From positions 1 through 33,439 of the forward strand of contig CAJXRS010000023.1 of assembly GCA_913060555.1 (NCBI GenBank): 33,439 nucleotides of DNA. The letters are read 5' to 3'. Every line of letters starts with the position of its first letter. The first letter of the stretch is position 1. Positions 19,201 through 26,333 of the stretch are shown piece by piece. The notes below the pieces were generated by a model, which was given only the letters and a program-made list of their open reading frames with translations, was not told where the DNA came from and searched no databases. This stretch comes from an uncultured Gammaproteobacteria bacterium. Its GTDB lineage: Bacteria > Pseudomonadota > Gammaproteobacteria > Pseudomonadales > Porticoccaceae. The translations under genes were made by a program, and so were the position numbers.

Positions 19201-19986
19201 ATGTCTGCCCAGACCCTGGAATTCTGCACCACCCGGCTCGAGGGCCGGGTACTGACCGTCACCATCAACCGTCCGGAAGTGATGAACTCGCTGCACCCGG
19301 CGGCCAATTTCGAGCTGGAGCAGGTGTTCGATGCCTTCGCCGCCGATCCCGAGCAGTGGGTGGCCATCCTCACCGGCGCCGGCGACCGCGCCTTCAGCGC
19401 CGGCAATGATCTCAAGTTTCAGGCCGCCGGCGGCAAGCGCGAGCGACCGCGGACCGGCTTTGCCGGTTTGACCTCGCGCTTCGATCTCAACAAGCCGGTG
19501 ATCGCCGCGGTCAACGGCGTGGCCATGGGCGGCGGCTTCGAGATCGCGCTGGCCTGTGATCTCATCATCGCCGCCGAGACCGCGGTGTTTGCCTTGCCCG
19601 AACCCCGGGTGGGGCTGGCCGCGCTGGCCGGCGGCCTGCACCAGCTGCCGCGCCAGATCGGCCTCAAACAGGCCATGGGCATGATCCTCACCGGGCGGCG
19701 GGTGAGCGCCGCGGAAGGCAAGGAGCTCGGCTTCGTCAACGAGGTGGTACCAGCGGCAGAGTTGCTGGATGCCGCGCAGCGCTGGGCCGGGCTGATCCTG
19801 GAGTGCGCGCCGCTGTCGATTCGGGCCAGCAAGGAAGCGGTGTTGCGCGGCCTCGACGAAGCCAATCTCGAACAGGCCATGGCCCAGCAGCTCGACAGCG
19901 TTGCTGCCATGTACCGCAGCGCGGATTTTGTCGAGGGGCCCAAGGCCTTTGCCGAGAAGCGCAAACCCAACTGGACCGGCAAGTGA
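19201..19986 (+). CDS. Enoyl-CoA hydratase/isomerase (crotonase) family protein
   Basis: A 261-residue crotonase-fold acyl-CoA enzyme. Oxyanion-hole segments are A-F-S-A-G-N-D-L-K (near 63-71) and G-V-A-M-G-G-G-F-E (near 106-114). Catalytic-position glutamates are in G-G-F-E and L-P-E-P-R-V-G-L. The P-E-P-R-V-G-L-A-A-L-A-G-G block resembles CaiD-like and other broad-specificity hydratases more than the FadB hydratase. The ATG at 19201 is chosen over the one at 19195 because GGAG lies 6 nt upstream of it. It follows thiF by 43 bp but is not a thiamine gene; the true acyl-CoA substrate is unknown. Confidence 0.9.
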   Translation: MSAQTLEFCTTRLEGRVLTVTINRPEVMNSLHPAANFELEQVFDAFAADPEQWVAILTGAGDRAFSAGNDLKFQAAGGKRERPRTGFAGLTSRFDLNKPVIAAVNGVAMGGGFEIALACDLIIAAETAVFALPEPRVGLAALAGGLHQLPRQIGLKQAMGMILTGRRVSAAEGKELGFVNEVVPAAELLDAAQRWAGLILECAPLSIRASKEAVLRGLDEANLEQAMAQQLDSVAAMYRSADFVEGPKAFAEKRKPNWTGK

Positions 19987-20010
19987 GACGGACGATCGCA
20001 TGGAGGCGGA

Positions 20011-20304
20011 GTGACAGAGGGTATGCGTGAGCGAGAGCGCATGAAGCAGGTCGGCGAGTTCTGGTTGCCCGCTATCGATCTGCGCTGGTGGAGCCATTGG
20101 GGCAAGACCCGGGGCAAGACGCTGGTGCGCTTCCGGCCCTTCGTGCTGTTCGAGGACAAGCCCGGCAAGGCGGAGCGCAATTGGCAGGTCGGGGAAACCC
20201 ACGGAATTCTGCTATCCTTGGGTGCGCATCAAATGGACCGTATCGGTGTGCGTGGCAATGATTGGTTATACGGTTTCGATGAAGTTCAGGTTTCGCCTCT
20301 GTAG
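20011..20304 (+). CDS. Small hypothetical protein whose stop codon lies inside tRNA-Arg
   Basis: A 97-residue frame starting at GTG, with GGAGG about 5 nt upstream; ATG codons at 20023 and 20041 are alternatives. The sequence is rich in Trp and basic residues (W-W-S-H-W-G-K-T-R-G-K-T), with no signal peptide or membrane helix and no family I recognise. Codon use resembles the neighbours, so it may be real. Its TAG stop is formed by bases 8-10 of the downstream tRNA-Arg, so the last ten bases are shared. It lies 24 bp after the crotonase gene and may be cotranscribed with it. Confidence 0.5.
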   Translation: MTEGMRERERMKQVGEFWLPAIDLRWWSHWGKTRGKTLVRFRPFVLFEDKPGKAERNWQVGETHGILLSLGAHQMDRIGVRGNDWLYGFDEVQVSPL

Positions 20305-20371
20305 CTCAGCTGGATAGAGTAACCGGCTTCGAACCGGTTGGTCGGGAGTTCGAATCTCTCCAGAGGCGCCA
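20295..20371 (+). tRNA. tRNA-Arg (anticodon TCG), CCA encoded
   Basis: A full 77-nt cloverleaf: acceptor stem GCCTCTG / CAGAGGC, D-arm GCTC/GAGT with loop AGCTGGATA, and anticodon arm ACCGG-CTTCGAA-CCGGT with anticodon TCG. A five-base variable loop TGGTC precedes T-arm GGGAG-TTCGAAT-CTCTC, then discriminator G and CCA. It closely resembles other bacterial arginine tRNAs of the CGN family. IS debris begins within 20 bases downstream. Confidence 0.96.
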
Positions 20372-20590
20372 ATTGCTCCGAGTGGCTCATGCGTCCGCCG
20401 GGCTGGCTGTACGTGGCTTTGGTCATCGACGCGTTCGCCCGGCACATTGTCGGTTGAGGTTGACAAACAGCCGATGAAAATGGCGGCGGCGACCCAGAAC
20501 AAAGTCGGCTCCAGCCGCCCCCGACCGCTTCTATGCGAGGGGCTTCCATGCGAGGGCTTCCATGCGACGGAAAGTCTCTATGTTCCTGTA
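20372..20590. other. Degraded non-coding stretch downstream of tRNA-Arg
   Basis: Apart from the IS3 fragment at 20389-20457, no gene is supported. At about 20532-20569 there are three imperfect copies of a roughly 15-bp unit (ATGCGAGGGGCTTCC, ATGCGAGGGCTTCC, ATGCGACGG). No copy of the tRNA 3' end was found, so there is no sign of an integrase-type attachment duplicate. Confidence 0.4.
20389..20457 (+). pseudogene. Fragment of IS3-family transposase OrfB (DDE domain)
   Basis: Twenty-two codons encode G-W-L-Y-V-A-L-V-I-D-A-F-A-R-H-I-V-G, matching the segment around the first catalytic Asp of IS3-group OrfB (usually Y-V-A-F-V-I-D-A-F-A-R-R-I-V-G-W). The next codon is TGA where the family has TGG (Trp). 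No matching upstream or downstream transposase sequence could be read. A short relic inserted just downstream of the tRNA gene. Confidence 0.6.
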
Positions 20591-20931
20591 TCAGGATTGC
20601 CTGGCCCTGAGCATATCGTCCCTGGATTCCACCGGTAGGCCTTTGGCCTTCCATTCCGGATAGCCGTCTTCCAGACGCTCGGCCTTGAGGTCCTTTTCCC
20701 GCAATCGGGCGACGGCATCAAAAGCCAGTACGCGACGATCTCCTGGTCCTTGTCGAGTTCTTTCAGCCGTTGTTCCAGTTCCGCCAGCGGAATGTTTACC
20801 GCCCCGGGCCCCTGGCCGGCGGCATACTCTTCGGGCGGGCGCACATCCAATGCGGTTACCAGCCCTTCACGGACCCGAGACAGCAGCTCGTGTCGCGACA
20901 CGGGTTGCTGGCTATCCTTCCAGGTACACAA
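20591..20931 (-). pseudogene. Rhodanese domain of an ArsR-rhodanese type regulator, catalytic loop deleted and frameshifted
   Basis: From 20931 the minus strand encodes a good rhodanese start: P-V-S-R-H-E-L-L-S-R-V-R-E-G, L-D-V-R-P-P-E-E-Y-A-A-G, A-V-N-I-P-L-A-E-L-E, D-Q-E-I-V-A-Y. At about 20726/20727 the frame changes. In the shifted frame the C-terminal part continues perfectly (F-D-A-V-A-R-L-R-E-K-D-L-K-A-E-R-L-E-D-G-Y-P-E-W) to a TGA at 20591-20593. What is missing between is the catalytic C-R-G-P-Y-C-V-L loop, about 22 nt. The N-terminal ArsR helix-turn-helix usually fused to this rhodanese type is also absent. A dead remnant; its 5' edge abuts the next gene's leader. Confidence 0.8.
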
Positions 20932-20966
20932 ATCAGAGCCGTCTTGGCCACCAGCGAGGACAGAGG

Positions 20967-21833
20967 ATGGAGATCAACGAATTCGTGCTGGCCAATGAGG
21001 CGCCCATTCGTATGGGTTGCTTTTTTGGCATGCTGGCAGTGATGGCCCTATGGGAGGTGCTGCTGCCCCGGCGCGCCCTGACCGTATCCAAGACCGTGCG
21101 CTGGACGAACAACCTGGGCCTGGTGTTCTTCAACAGTTTCCTGTTGCGACTGATCTTTCCCGCTGCGGCGGTGGGCATGGCGGCCTTCGCCAGCAGCCTG
21201 GGCTGGGGTATCTTCAATTATTACGAGACGCCTTTTTGGCTGGCGGTGGTGGTATCCGTGGTCGTCATGGATTCCGTCATCTACCTCCAGCACGTCATGC
21301 TGCATGCGGTGCCCGCCCTGTGGCGGTTGCACCGCATGCACCACGCCGACCTGGATTTCGATGTGACTACCGGCGCGCGCTTTCATCCCATCGAGATCAT
21401 CCTCTCCATGCTCATCAAGTTCGCCACCATCGCGGTGCTGGGGCCGCCGGTGATTGCGGTGGTGGTCTTCGAGATACTGCTCAACGCCACCGCCATGTTC
21501 AACCACAGCAACGTGCGTCTGTCACTGCGACTGGATAGCCTGCTGCGCTGGATTGTGGTCACACCGGACATGCATCGCGTGCATCACTCGGTGGAAGACG
21601 ACGAGGCCAACAGCAACTTCGGCTTCAATCTGCCGTGGTGGGACCGGTTGTTGGGCACCTATCGCGATCAGCCGCGCGCCGGTCATATCGGCATGACCAT
21701 CGGCATTCACAAGTATCGCACGCCCAAAGATGTATCCTGGGCTCCGGGCATGCTGCTGCTGCCGTTTCGGGGCAAGATCAGCGACTACGCCATCAACCGT
21801 CGCCAGTGGGGTGACGGCAGCTCAGTGGAGTGA
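20967..21833 (+). CDS. Sterol desaturase / fatty acid hydroxylase family protein
   Basis: A 288-residue integral membrane di-iron hydroxylase. Four or more hydrophobic helices (about 14-30, 45-75, 85-105, 150-180) surround the histidine clusters: H-V-M-L-H near 111, H-R-M-H-H near 125, F-H-P-I-E near 140, and H-R-V-H-H-S near 210, with N-F-G-F-N-L-P-W-W-D-R following. These ligate the non-haem iron pair that hydroxylates or desaturates a lipid substrate. The ATG at 20967 has a purine-rich GAGGA about 6 nt upstream. It stands alone among IS remnants; the natural substrate is unknown. Confidence 0.92.
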   Translation: MEINEFVLANEAPIRMGCFFGMLAVMALWEVLLPRRALTVSKTVRWTNNLGLVFFNSFLLRLIFPAAAVGMAAFASSLGWGIFNYYETPFWLAVVVSVVVMDSVIYLQHVMLHAVPALWRLHRMHHADLDFDVTTGARFHPIEIILSMLIKFATIAVLGPPVIAVVVFEILLNATAMFNHSNVRLSLRLDSLLRWIVVTPDMHRVHHSVEDDEANSNFGFNLPWWDRLLGTYRDQPRAGHIGMTIGIHKYRTPKDVSWAPGMLLLPFRGKISDYAINRRQWGDGSSVE

Positions 21834-21964
21834 TGGCAATGAAGAGCAGATTGCTGCGCCTGATCACCCGGCAACCGTGGTTGCCGGCACTCGCGGCGCT
21901 CCGGCCAGGCTACCGTCCGCATAGTCGCATGGCGCCTGCTCGATTTCGGCGCTGGGGCTCATGA
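21833..21964 (+). CDS. Possible 43-residue ORF, likely truncated gene remnant
   Basis: The ATG overlaps the hydroxylase stop (ATGATGG), a common coupling arrangement. The frame encodes a basic, hydrophobic start (M-A-M-K-S-R-L-L-R-L-I-T-R-Q-P-W-L-P-A-L-A-A-L), like the first membrane segment of a larger protein, then turns Arg-rich and stops as the IS remnants begin. It could be a gene cut short by the insertions, or chance. No family recognised. Confidence 0.25.
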   Translation: MAMKSRLLRLITRQPWLPALAALRPGYRPHSRMAPARFRRWGS

Positions 21965-21994
21965 CGAAGAGGCCGTAACTGCGATGGGTTCGTC

Positions 21995-22145
21995 GAGCGG
22001 TTTGCCGGAAGCAGCCGACCCGCACGCCGGGCCTGCTTGCGCCAGTTGTACAGCGTTGCTGCGCAGATGCCTTCCTCCTCGGCCAAGGACGTGATCGTTC
22101 GATTGTGCGGGGCGGCAGAAGCTTCCGCCAAGTCGTTCTGGTGCG
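21995..22145 (-). pseudogene. IS3-family OrfA (helix-turn-helix) remnant, frameshifted
   Basis: The minus strand encodes H-N-R-T-I-T-S-L-A-E-E-E-G-I-C-A-A-T-L-Y-N-W-R-K-Q-A-R-R-A-G-R-L-L-P, a standard OrfA helix-turn-helix core. The preceding W-R-K-L-L-P-P is in another frame, so at least one base has been lost or gained around 22115. The N-terminus stops where an IS256-type terminal sequence begins (about 22164), and no OrfB follows. A degraded element, probably interrupted by the adjacent IS256 remnant. Confidence 0.7.
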
Positions 22146-22163
22146 GAGCTTGCGAATGCAAGC

Positions 22164-22189
22164 GAGGGTGTAAATAATTCTGTGTAACC
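22164..22189 (-). repeat. Probable IS256-type terminal inverted repeat (one end)
   Basis: An AT-rich 26-bp stretch in GC-rich surroundings, beginning GAGGGTGTAAATAATTCTG, lies 16 bp beyond the IS256 transposase stop. Its composition and position fit the right end of that element. The matching left end was not found. Just outside it, GCTTGC-GAAT-GCAAGC (22148-22163) forms a small inverted repeat. Confidence 0.45.
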
Positions 22190-22204
22190 ACCCAAGCCCA
22201 TTGG

Positions 22205-22451
22205 TTACTGGTAATCGGCAAGCCAGTCACCAAACTCAATCATAAATCGGTTCAGAGCCGGCTTCCAGTTCCTGATTGGTATCGTCCATTTCTTCGCAGC
22301 TGCCTGGATCGCGAGATAGACCACCTTCATTCATTGCCGAGTCATCGGTGGGGAAGATCTTTCGCTGTTTTATCGCCTTGCGAATCACGCTGTTCAGAGA
22401 CTCGATCGCATTGCTGGTGTAAATCACCTTGCGGATTTCCGACGTGTAGAC
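22205..22451 (-). pseudogene. C-terminal remnant of IS256-family transposase with 4-bp duplication frameshift
   Basis: The minus strand reads [35 protein letters not shown], the hallmark C-terminal block of mutator/IS256 transposases. A tandem duplication of four bases (plus strand TTCATTCA near 22326-22333) then shifts the frame. Read in the other frame the protein continues normally ([27 protein letters not shown]) to a TAA at 22205-22207. The N-terminal three quarters are missing. Confidence 0.85.
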
Positions 22452-22611
22452 CATCTGACTACGAAGGCCTAAGATCATCTACTCAGGAAGGGCATTTGTC
22501 CTTCCTGTACTCCCGCAAGTCACGACTACTCCTGCAAATAACGAAGTTTCACAATGTTTCATTCGATTTTCGATTACTGCTTCAATTTGATCATAGGAAG
22601 GGAGAAGAACG
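22452..22611. promoter_or_regulatory. Leader of the mechanosensitive channel gene
   Basis: A relatively AT-rich stretch (22530-22600) without an ORF, likely holding the promoter. A 7-bp inverted repeat AGGAAGG / CCTTCCT with an 8-nt loop is at 22485-22506; no T-run follows, so it is not a terminator. A GGGAG ribosome-binding site precedes the ATG at 22612. No certain -35/-10 pair was identified. Confidence 0.35.
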
Positions 22612-24063
22612 ATGGATAGCAGCTCCGTTATGGCAACACTGGGCATGCAGCTGCCCAAGATCCTCGGCGCGGTCGGCCTGCTGATCGCAGGGTGGCTGAT
22701 CGCCGTAATCGTAAAAGCCGGCGTGCGCAAGGCGCTGGCTCTGCTCCGCGTGAACGAGAAGGTCAACGGCGAGCGGGAAGAGCAGTCCCGCTTGAACATC
22801 GAGAACCTGGTCGCGGGAAGCTCGTTCTGGATCATCATCCTGATTACCGCCATCGCCGTACTCGAGGTTCTGGGCCTGGAGCTGGTATCGGCGCCGCTCA
22901 ACAGCATGGCCACGCAGATATTCAACTACCTGCCGCAATTACTTGGCGGTGTGGTTCTGATCATCGCGGCATGGCTGATTGCAACGGTCGTGAAGATGCT
23001 GGTGGACAAGACGCTTTCGTCCACCCGTCTGGACGAAAAGCTGTCGCAGCAGGCCGATATCACTCCCATGAGCCGAAATGTGGCCACCGCCATGTACTGG
23101 TTCATCATCCTGCTGTTCCTGCCGGCCATCCTCGGCGCCCTGCAGCTGGGCGGCCTGCTGGATCCGGTGAAAGACATGGTCGACAAGACCATCGGCATCA
23201 TCCCGAATATTTTCGCGGCCGCTCTGGTCGGGGTGGCAGGCTGGTTCGTCGCCAAAGTACTCCGTGACCTGGTGAGCAACCTGCTGCTCGCCGCCGGCCT
23301 CGATCGGCTCGGGCAGAAAGCCGGTCTCAAGGAAACCGTCTCGCTCTCACGTCTGACCGGCATTATCGTGTTCATCTTCGTGTTCATTCCGGCGCTGATC
23401 GCCGCGTTGAACGCCGCGAAGATCGAGGCCATCTCCGGCCCGGCCACGGACATGCTGGCCCTGATCATGAACGCCATTCCCAATATTTTCGCGGCCGTTC
23501 TGATCATCCTGATCACCTACTACGTGGCACGCCTGGCGGCCAGTCTGCTGGTGAATCTGCTGGAAGGCATGGATTTCGACGCCATCCCGGAAAAAATCGG
23601 CATTGGCCAGGCCTTTGACGGCGAGTTGACCGCCTCGAAACTGGTCGGTCGCATCATCGTCTTCTTCGCCATGCTGTTCGCCGCCGTCGAGGCCGCCAAC
23701 CGGCTGGGCTTTATCGAGGTGCGGGAGATCGTTTCCCTGTTCATCCAGTTCGGCGGGCAGATACTGCTGGGATCGGTCATCCTGGCCGTCGGTGTCTGGC
23801 TGGCCAACCTGGCTCACCAGGGAATCCTGCGGGTCAGCGGCGAACAGTCCAGGGCCATGGCCGGCCTGGGCCGCATTGCGATACTGACCCTGATCGCGGC
23901 CATGGGCCTGCGTGCCATGGGCATCGCCAACGACATCGTCATCATTGCCTTCGGTCTTACCCTGGGCGCGGTCGCCGTCGCGATCGCCCTGTCCTTCGGA
24001 CTCGGCGGGCGCGAAGCCGCAGGCAGGCAGATGGAACATTGGCTGAGCAAACTGCGTAAATAG
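22612..24063 (+). CDS. Mechanosensitive ion channel family protein with TM-helix repeats (CmpX-like)
   Basis: A 483-residue membrane protein with several copies of the conserved TM_helix unit. Each is a hydrophobic helix with a P-Q/N-I-L/F-G/A-A-x-x-x-x-x-x-A-W pattern, starting near residues 14, 103, 198 and 288, and a further copy lies near 382. An amphipathic small-residue-rich segment at the C-terminus (F-G-L-T-L-G-A-V-A-V-A-I-A-L-S-F-G-L-G-G-R) is the pore-lining motif of MscS-like CmpX proteins, which are proposed to respond to envelope tension or hypo-osmotic shock. A good ribosome-binding site precedes the ATG. A strong terminator follows 22 bp after the stop, so it is probably monocistronic. 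Confidence 0.9.
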   Translation: MDSSSVMATLGMQLPKILGAVGLLIAGWLIAVIVKAGVRKALALLRVNEKVNGEREEQSRLNIENLVAGSSFWIIILITAIAVLEVLGLELVSAPLNSMATQIFNYLPQLLGGVVLIIAAWLIATVVKMLVDKTLSSTRLDEKLSQQADITPMSRNVATAMYWFIILLFLPAILGALQLGGLLDPVKDMVDKTIGIIPNIFAAALVGVAGWFVAKVLRDLVSNLLLAAGLDRLGQKAGLKETVSLSRLTGIIVFIFVFIPALIAALNAAKIEAISGPATDMLALIMNAIPNIFAAVLIILITYYVARLAASLLVNLLEGMDFDAIPEKIGIGQAFDGELTASKLVGRIIVFFAMLFAAVEAANRLGFIEVREIVSLFIQFGGQILLGSVILAVGVWLANLAHQGILRVSGEQSRAMAGLGRIAILTLIAAMGLRAMGIANDIVIIAFGLTLGAVAVAIALSFGLGGREAAGRQMEHWLSKLRK

Positions 24064-24084
24064 CACGGGCTTGCCTTTGCGGCG

Positions 24085-24119
24085 AAGGAACCCCTGCCCG
24101 GCAGGGGTTCCTTGTTTTT
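24085..24119 (+). terminator. Rho-independent terminator after the mechanosensitive channel gene
   Basis: AAGGAACCCCTG / CAGGGGTTCCTT forms a perfect 12-bp stem with a 5-nt loop, followed by GTTTTT. It is 22 bp past the stop codon and reads on the plus strand. Confidence 0.93.
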
Positions 24120-24143
24120 GGTTCGGGTTTTAATCAGGCTTGT

Positions 24144-25523
24144 ATGCACTCGATGAAATTTTCCCTGTATCGTCCGCTCCTGCTATGTGTCGTCGTGTCG
24201 CTGGCCTGCGCTGCCTGCGACCCTGCCAACGATAGCCAGAAACCGACGCGATCCCTGCAGCAAATCAGGGATTCCGGCAAGCTGGTCGTGCTGACACGCA
24301 ACGCCCCGACGACCTGGTATCTCGACCGCAATGGAGAACCCGCCGGCCCGGAATACGAAATGGTCGAGGCCTATGCTTCCACCCTGGGCGTGGAGGTCGA
24401 GTACAAACTCAAGCCTACGGTCAAGTTGATCCTGAAAGGCATCGAGAATGCCGAGGGCGATCTGGCGGCGGCCGGCTTGACCATTACCCAACCGCGCCGG
24501 GAACGTTTCCGTTTTGGCCCTGCCTATCAGGACGTCACCCAGCAGGTGGTGTGCCGGCGCGACAGTGTCCAGCCGGAGTCCATCGAGGAGCTGGCGGAAA
24601 TTGAATTGAAGGTAATCGCGGACAGCAGTTACAGCGAGCGGCTCGAGGCATTGCAGAAAAAACACCCGGATCTGAAGTGGACGGAAAGCGAAACGCAATC
24701 TACCGAACAGCTGCTTTACCAGGTCTGGAAAAGAGAACTGGAATGCACGGTCGCCGATTCCAATATCGTGGATATCAACTACCGTTATTTTCCGGAACTC
24801 ATCGCTCCTTTCAACCTGAATCGGGCCCAGTCCCTGGGCTGAGTGATGTCCGTGGGTCGAAAGGATCTCCAGGAATCCGTCGAGGACTGGTTCGGGCCGT
24901 ACAGGAGCAGCGGTCGTCTTGCCAATATGCAGGAGACGTACTACGGCTTTTTCCAGGTTTTCGATTACGTCGACGCCCGGCGATTCATGCGGCGCATCGA
25001 CAGCCGTTTCCCGAAGTACCGCGAATACTTCCGCCAGGCAGCGGAAAAATACGATCTCCCGCCGCTGTTACTGTCCGCCCAGGCCTACCAGGAATCGCAC
25101 TGGCGCGCCCGCGCCCGCGGCCCGGCCGGCGCCACGGGTATCATGATGCTGACCCTGAACACGGCCGAGGCCATGGGGGTAGAGAACCGGCTCGATCCCG
25201 TGCAGAGCATCTTTGGCGGGGCAAAGTACCTGTCGAGACTGAAGGACCGCTTTGACAAGGCGGTAACGGAACCGGACCGGACCTGGCTGGCGTTGGCGGC
25301 TTACAACGTCGGCCGGGGTCATCTGCATGATGCCCAGAAACTGGCGCGGGAACAGGGTCTCAATCCCCATCGCTGGCGGGATATCAAGCAGGTTCTCCCG
25401 CTGCTCGCGGACAAGCGCTATTACCGCCGTCTCAAATACGGCTACGCCCGCGGCACCGAGCCGGTGCGCTACGTCCGGCGCATCCGCGAGTATCAGCACA
25501 TCCTGGAGAACGAACTGAAGTAA
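24144..25523 (+). pseudogene. mltF: Membrane-bound lytic murein transglycosylase F (MltF), interrupted by an in-frame TGA
   Basis: One frame encodes both MltF domains. Residues 1-25 are a signal peptide with a lipobox-like L-A-C-A-A-C. Residues about 40-230 are an amino-acid-binding-type (SBP_bac_3) domain (I-R-D-S-G-K-L-V-V-L-T-R-N). From 25020 there is a lytic transglycosylase domain with catalytic Glu in A-Y-Q-E-S-H-W, G-I-M-M-L-T and A-A-Y-N-V-G-R-G-H. The halves are separated only by a TGA at 24840-24842, same frame, at a position that is Trp in the family (L-x-W). Total length with the stop read through is 459 residues. A GTG directly follows the stop, so the catalytic half could be reinitiated but would lack an export signal. 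Recent nonsense mutation or sequencing error are the simplest readings. Confidence 0.85.
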
Positions 25524-25540
25524 ATGTGCAAGCTTCCCCG

Positions 25541-25922
25541 TCAGGGCGACAGTTCATAAGCAGCGTTTTCGGCGGATTGTAGACGGGCCTCGACCGGCGT
25601 CAGGTCGTCCAACGCATCGTGGGGGCGCTCCTCGTTGTACTCGGCCATCCACAGTAGATGGCCTCCCGGACGTCATCGAGGTTGACGAACAGGTGCTGAT
25701 CGAGCAGTTCCTCCCGGAAGGTTCGATTGAAACGTTCGATATAGCCGTTTTGGTTTGGCTTGCCGGGCTGGATGTATTGGATCGTCAAGCCGGCCTGCTG
25801 GGCCCGGTTAACGAAGGCTTCGCCCAAGAACTCCAGGCCGTTGTCGGTGCTCAGCACTTGCGGCAGGTCACGCTCGCTCCGCAGCCGCTCGAAGATGCGG
25901 ATCAGTCGCTCAGACGTGATCG
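25541..25922 (-). pseudogene. C-terminal remnant of IS3-family transposase OrfB, frameshifted
   Basis: The minus strand encodes L-P-Q-V-L-S-T-D-N-G-L-E-F-L-G-E-A-F, then Y-I-Q-P-G-K-P-N-Q-N-G-Y-I-E-R-F-N-R-T, the second Asp and the Glu of the IS3 (IS51-like) DDE triad. After A-I-Y one G appears lost (TACTGTGG for TACTGGTGG, near 25650). In the next frame the normal end continues (W-M-A-E-Y-N-E-E-R-P-H-D-A-L) to a TGA at 25541-25543. The first catalytic Asp and all upstream parts are absent. It begins only 17 bp beyond mltF. Confidence 0.85.
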
Positions 25923-26333
25923 TGTGTCGACCTACGGTGCCGGGGCAGGGCTGCCGCTCCGCATGCCGCGCACGGCAGCGCGCTCGAAGGCGGGCGCCGG
26001 GGTGGTGCCGGTGAAGTGACAGTGTGATCCGGCTTGAATAGGCCGAGCGCCGAGGTGCGGGCAAGAGCTTCCCTGGCCGTCGATCTCGCGCGAGCTCTTC
26101 CACCCTGGGCATCGCCGGTATATTCCGGTTGATAACGGGAAAGGCGCCCTCCGATCGCAGCGCGGCGCTTGGCGACATTGCCGTTCCCGGCTTTCCTGTC
26201 ACCTGGATTGTGGCCCGCCAGCTCTGGGGGCGATGCCCGGGTTCCGGTAACTCAATGGCGCTGACCCGGCAGACTTCGGCCGCGGCCGGGTCCGCTATAC
26301 TGGCGGCGGAAAACCGAGGGCGCGTAGCTGGCT
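25923..26333. other. Degraded intergenic region with possible promoter for the 5'-nucleotidase
   Basis: No coding sequence is supported. The first part is probably decayed IS3 DNA, as it runs on from the OrfB remnant without readable homology. Near the end, TATACT at 26296-26301 could be a -10 box 33 bp before the next ATG, but no good -35 lies 16-18 bp upstream. Confidence 0.35.

Noticed and set aside
20295-20600. Integrative element attached at tRNA-Arg
   Set aside because: No integrase gene and no downstream copy of the tRNA 3' end were found.
24840-24842. TGA in mltF as a selenocysteine codon
   Set aside because: MltF is not a selenoprotein, the family residue is Trp, and no convincing SECIS-like hairpin was seen just downstream.
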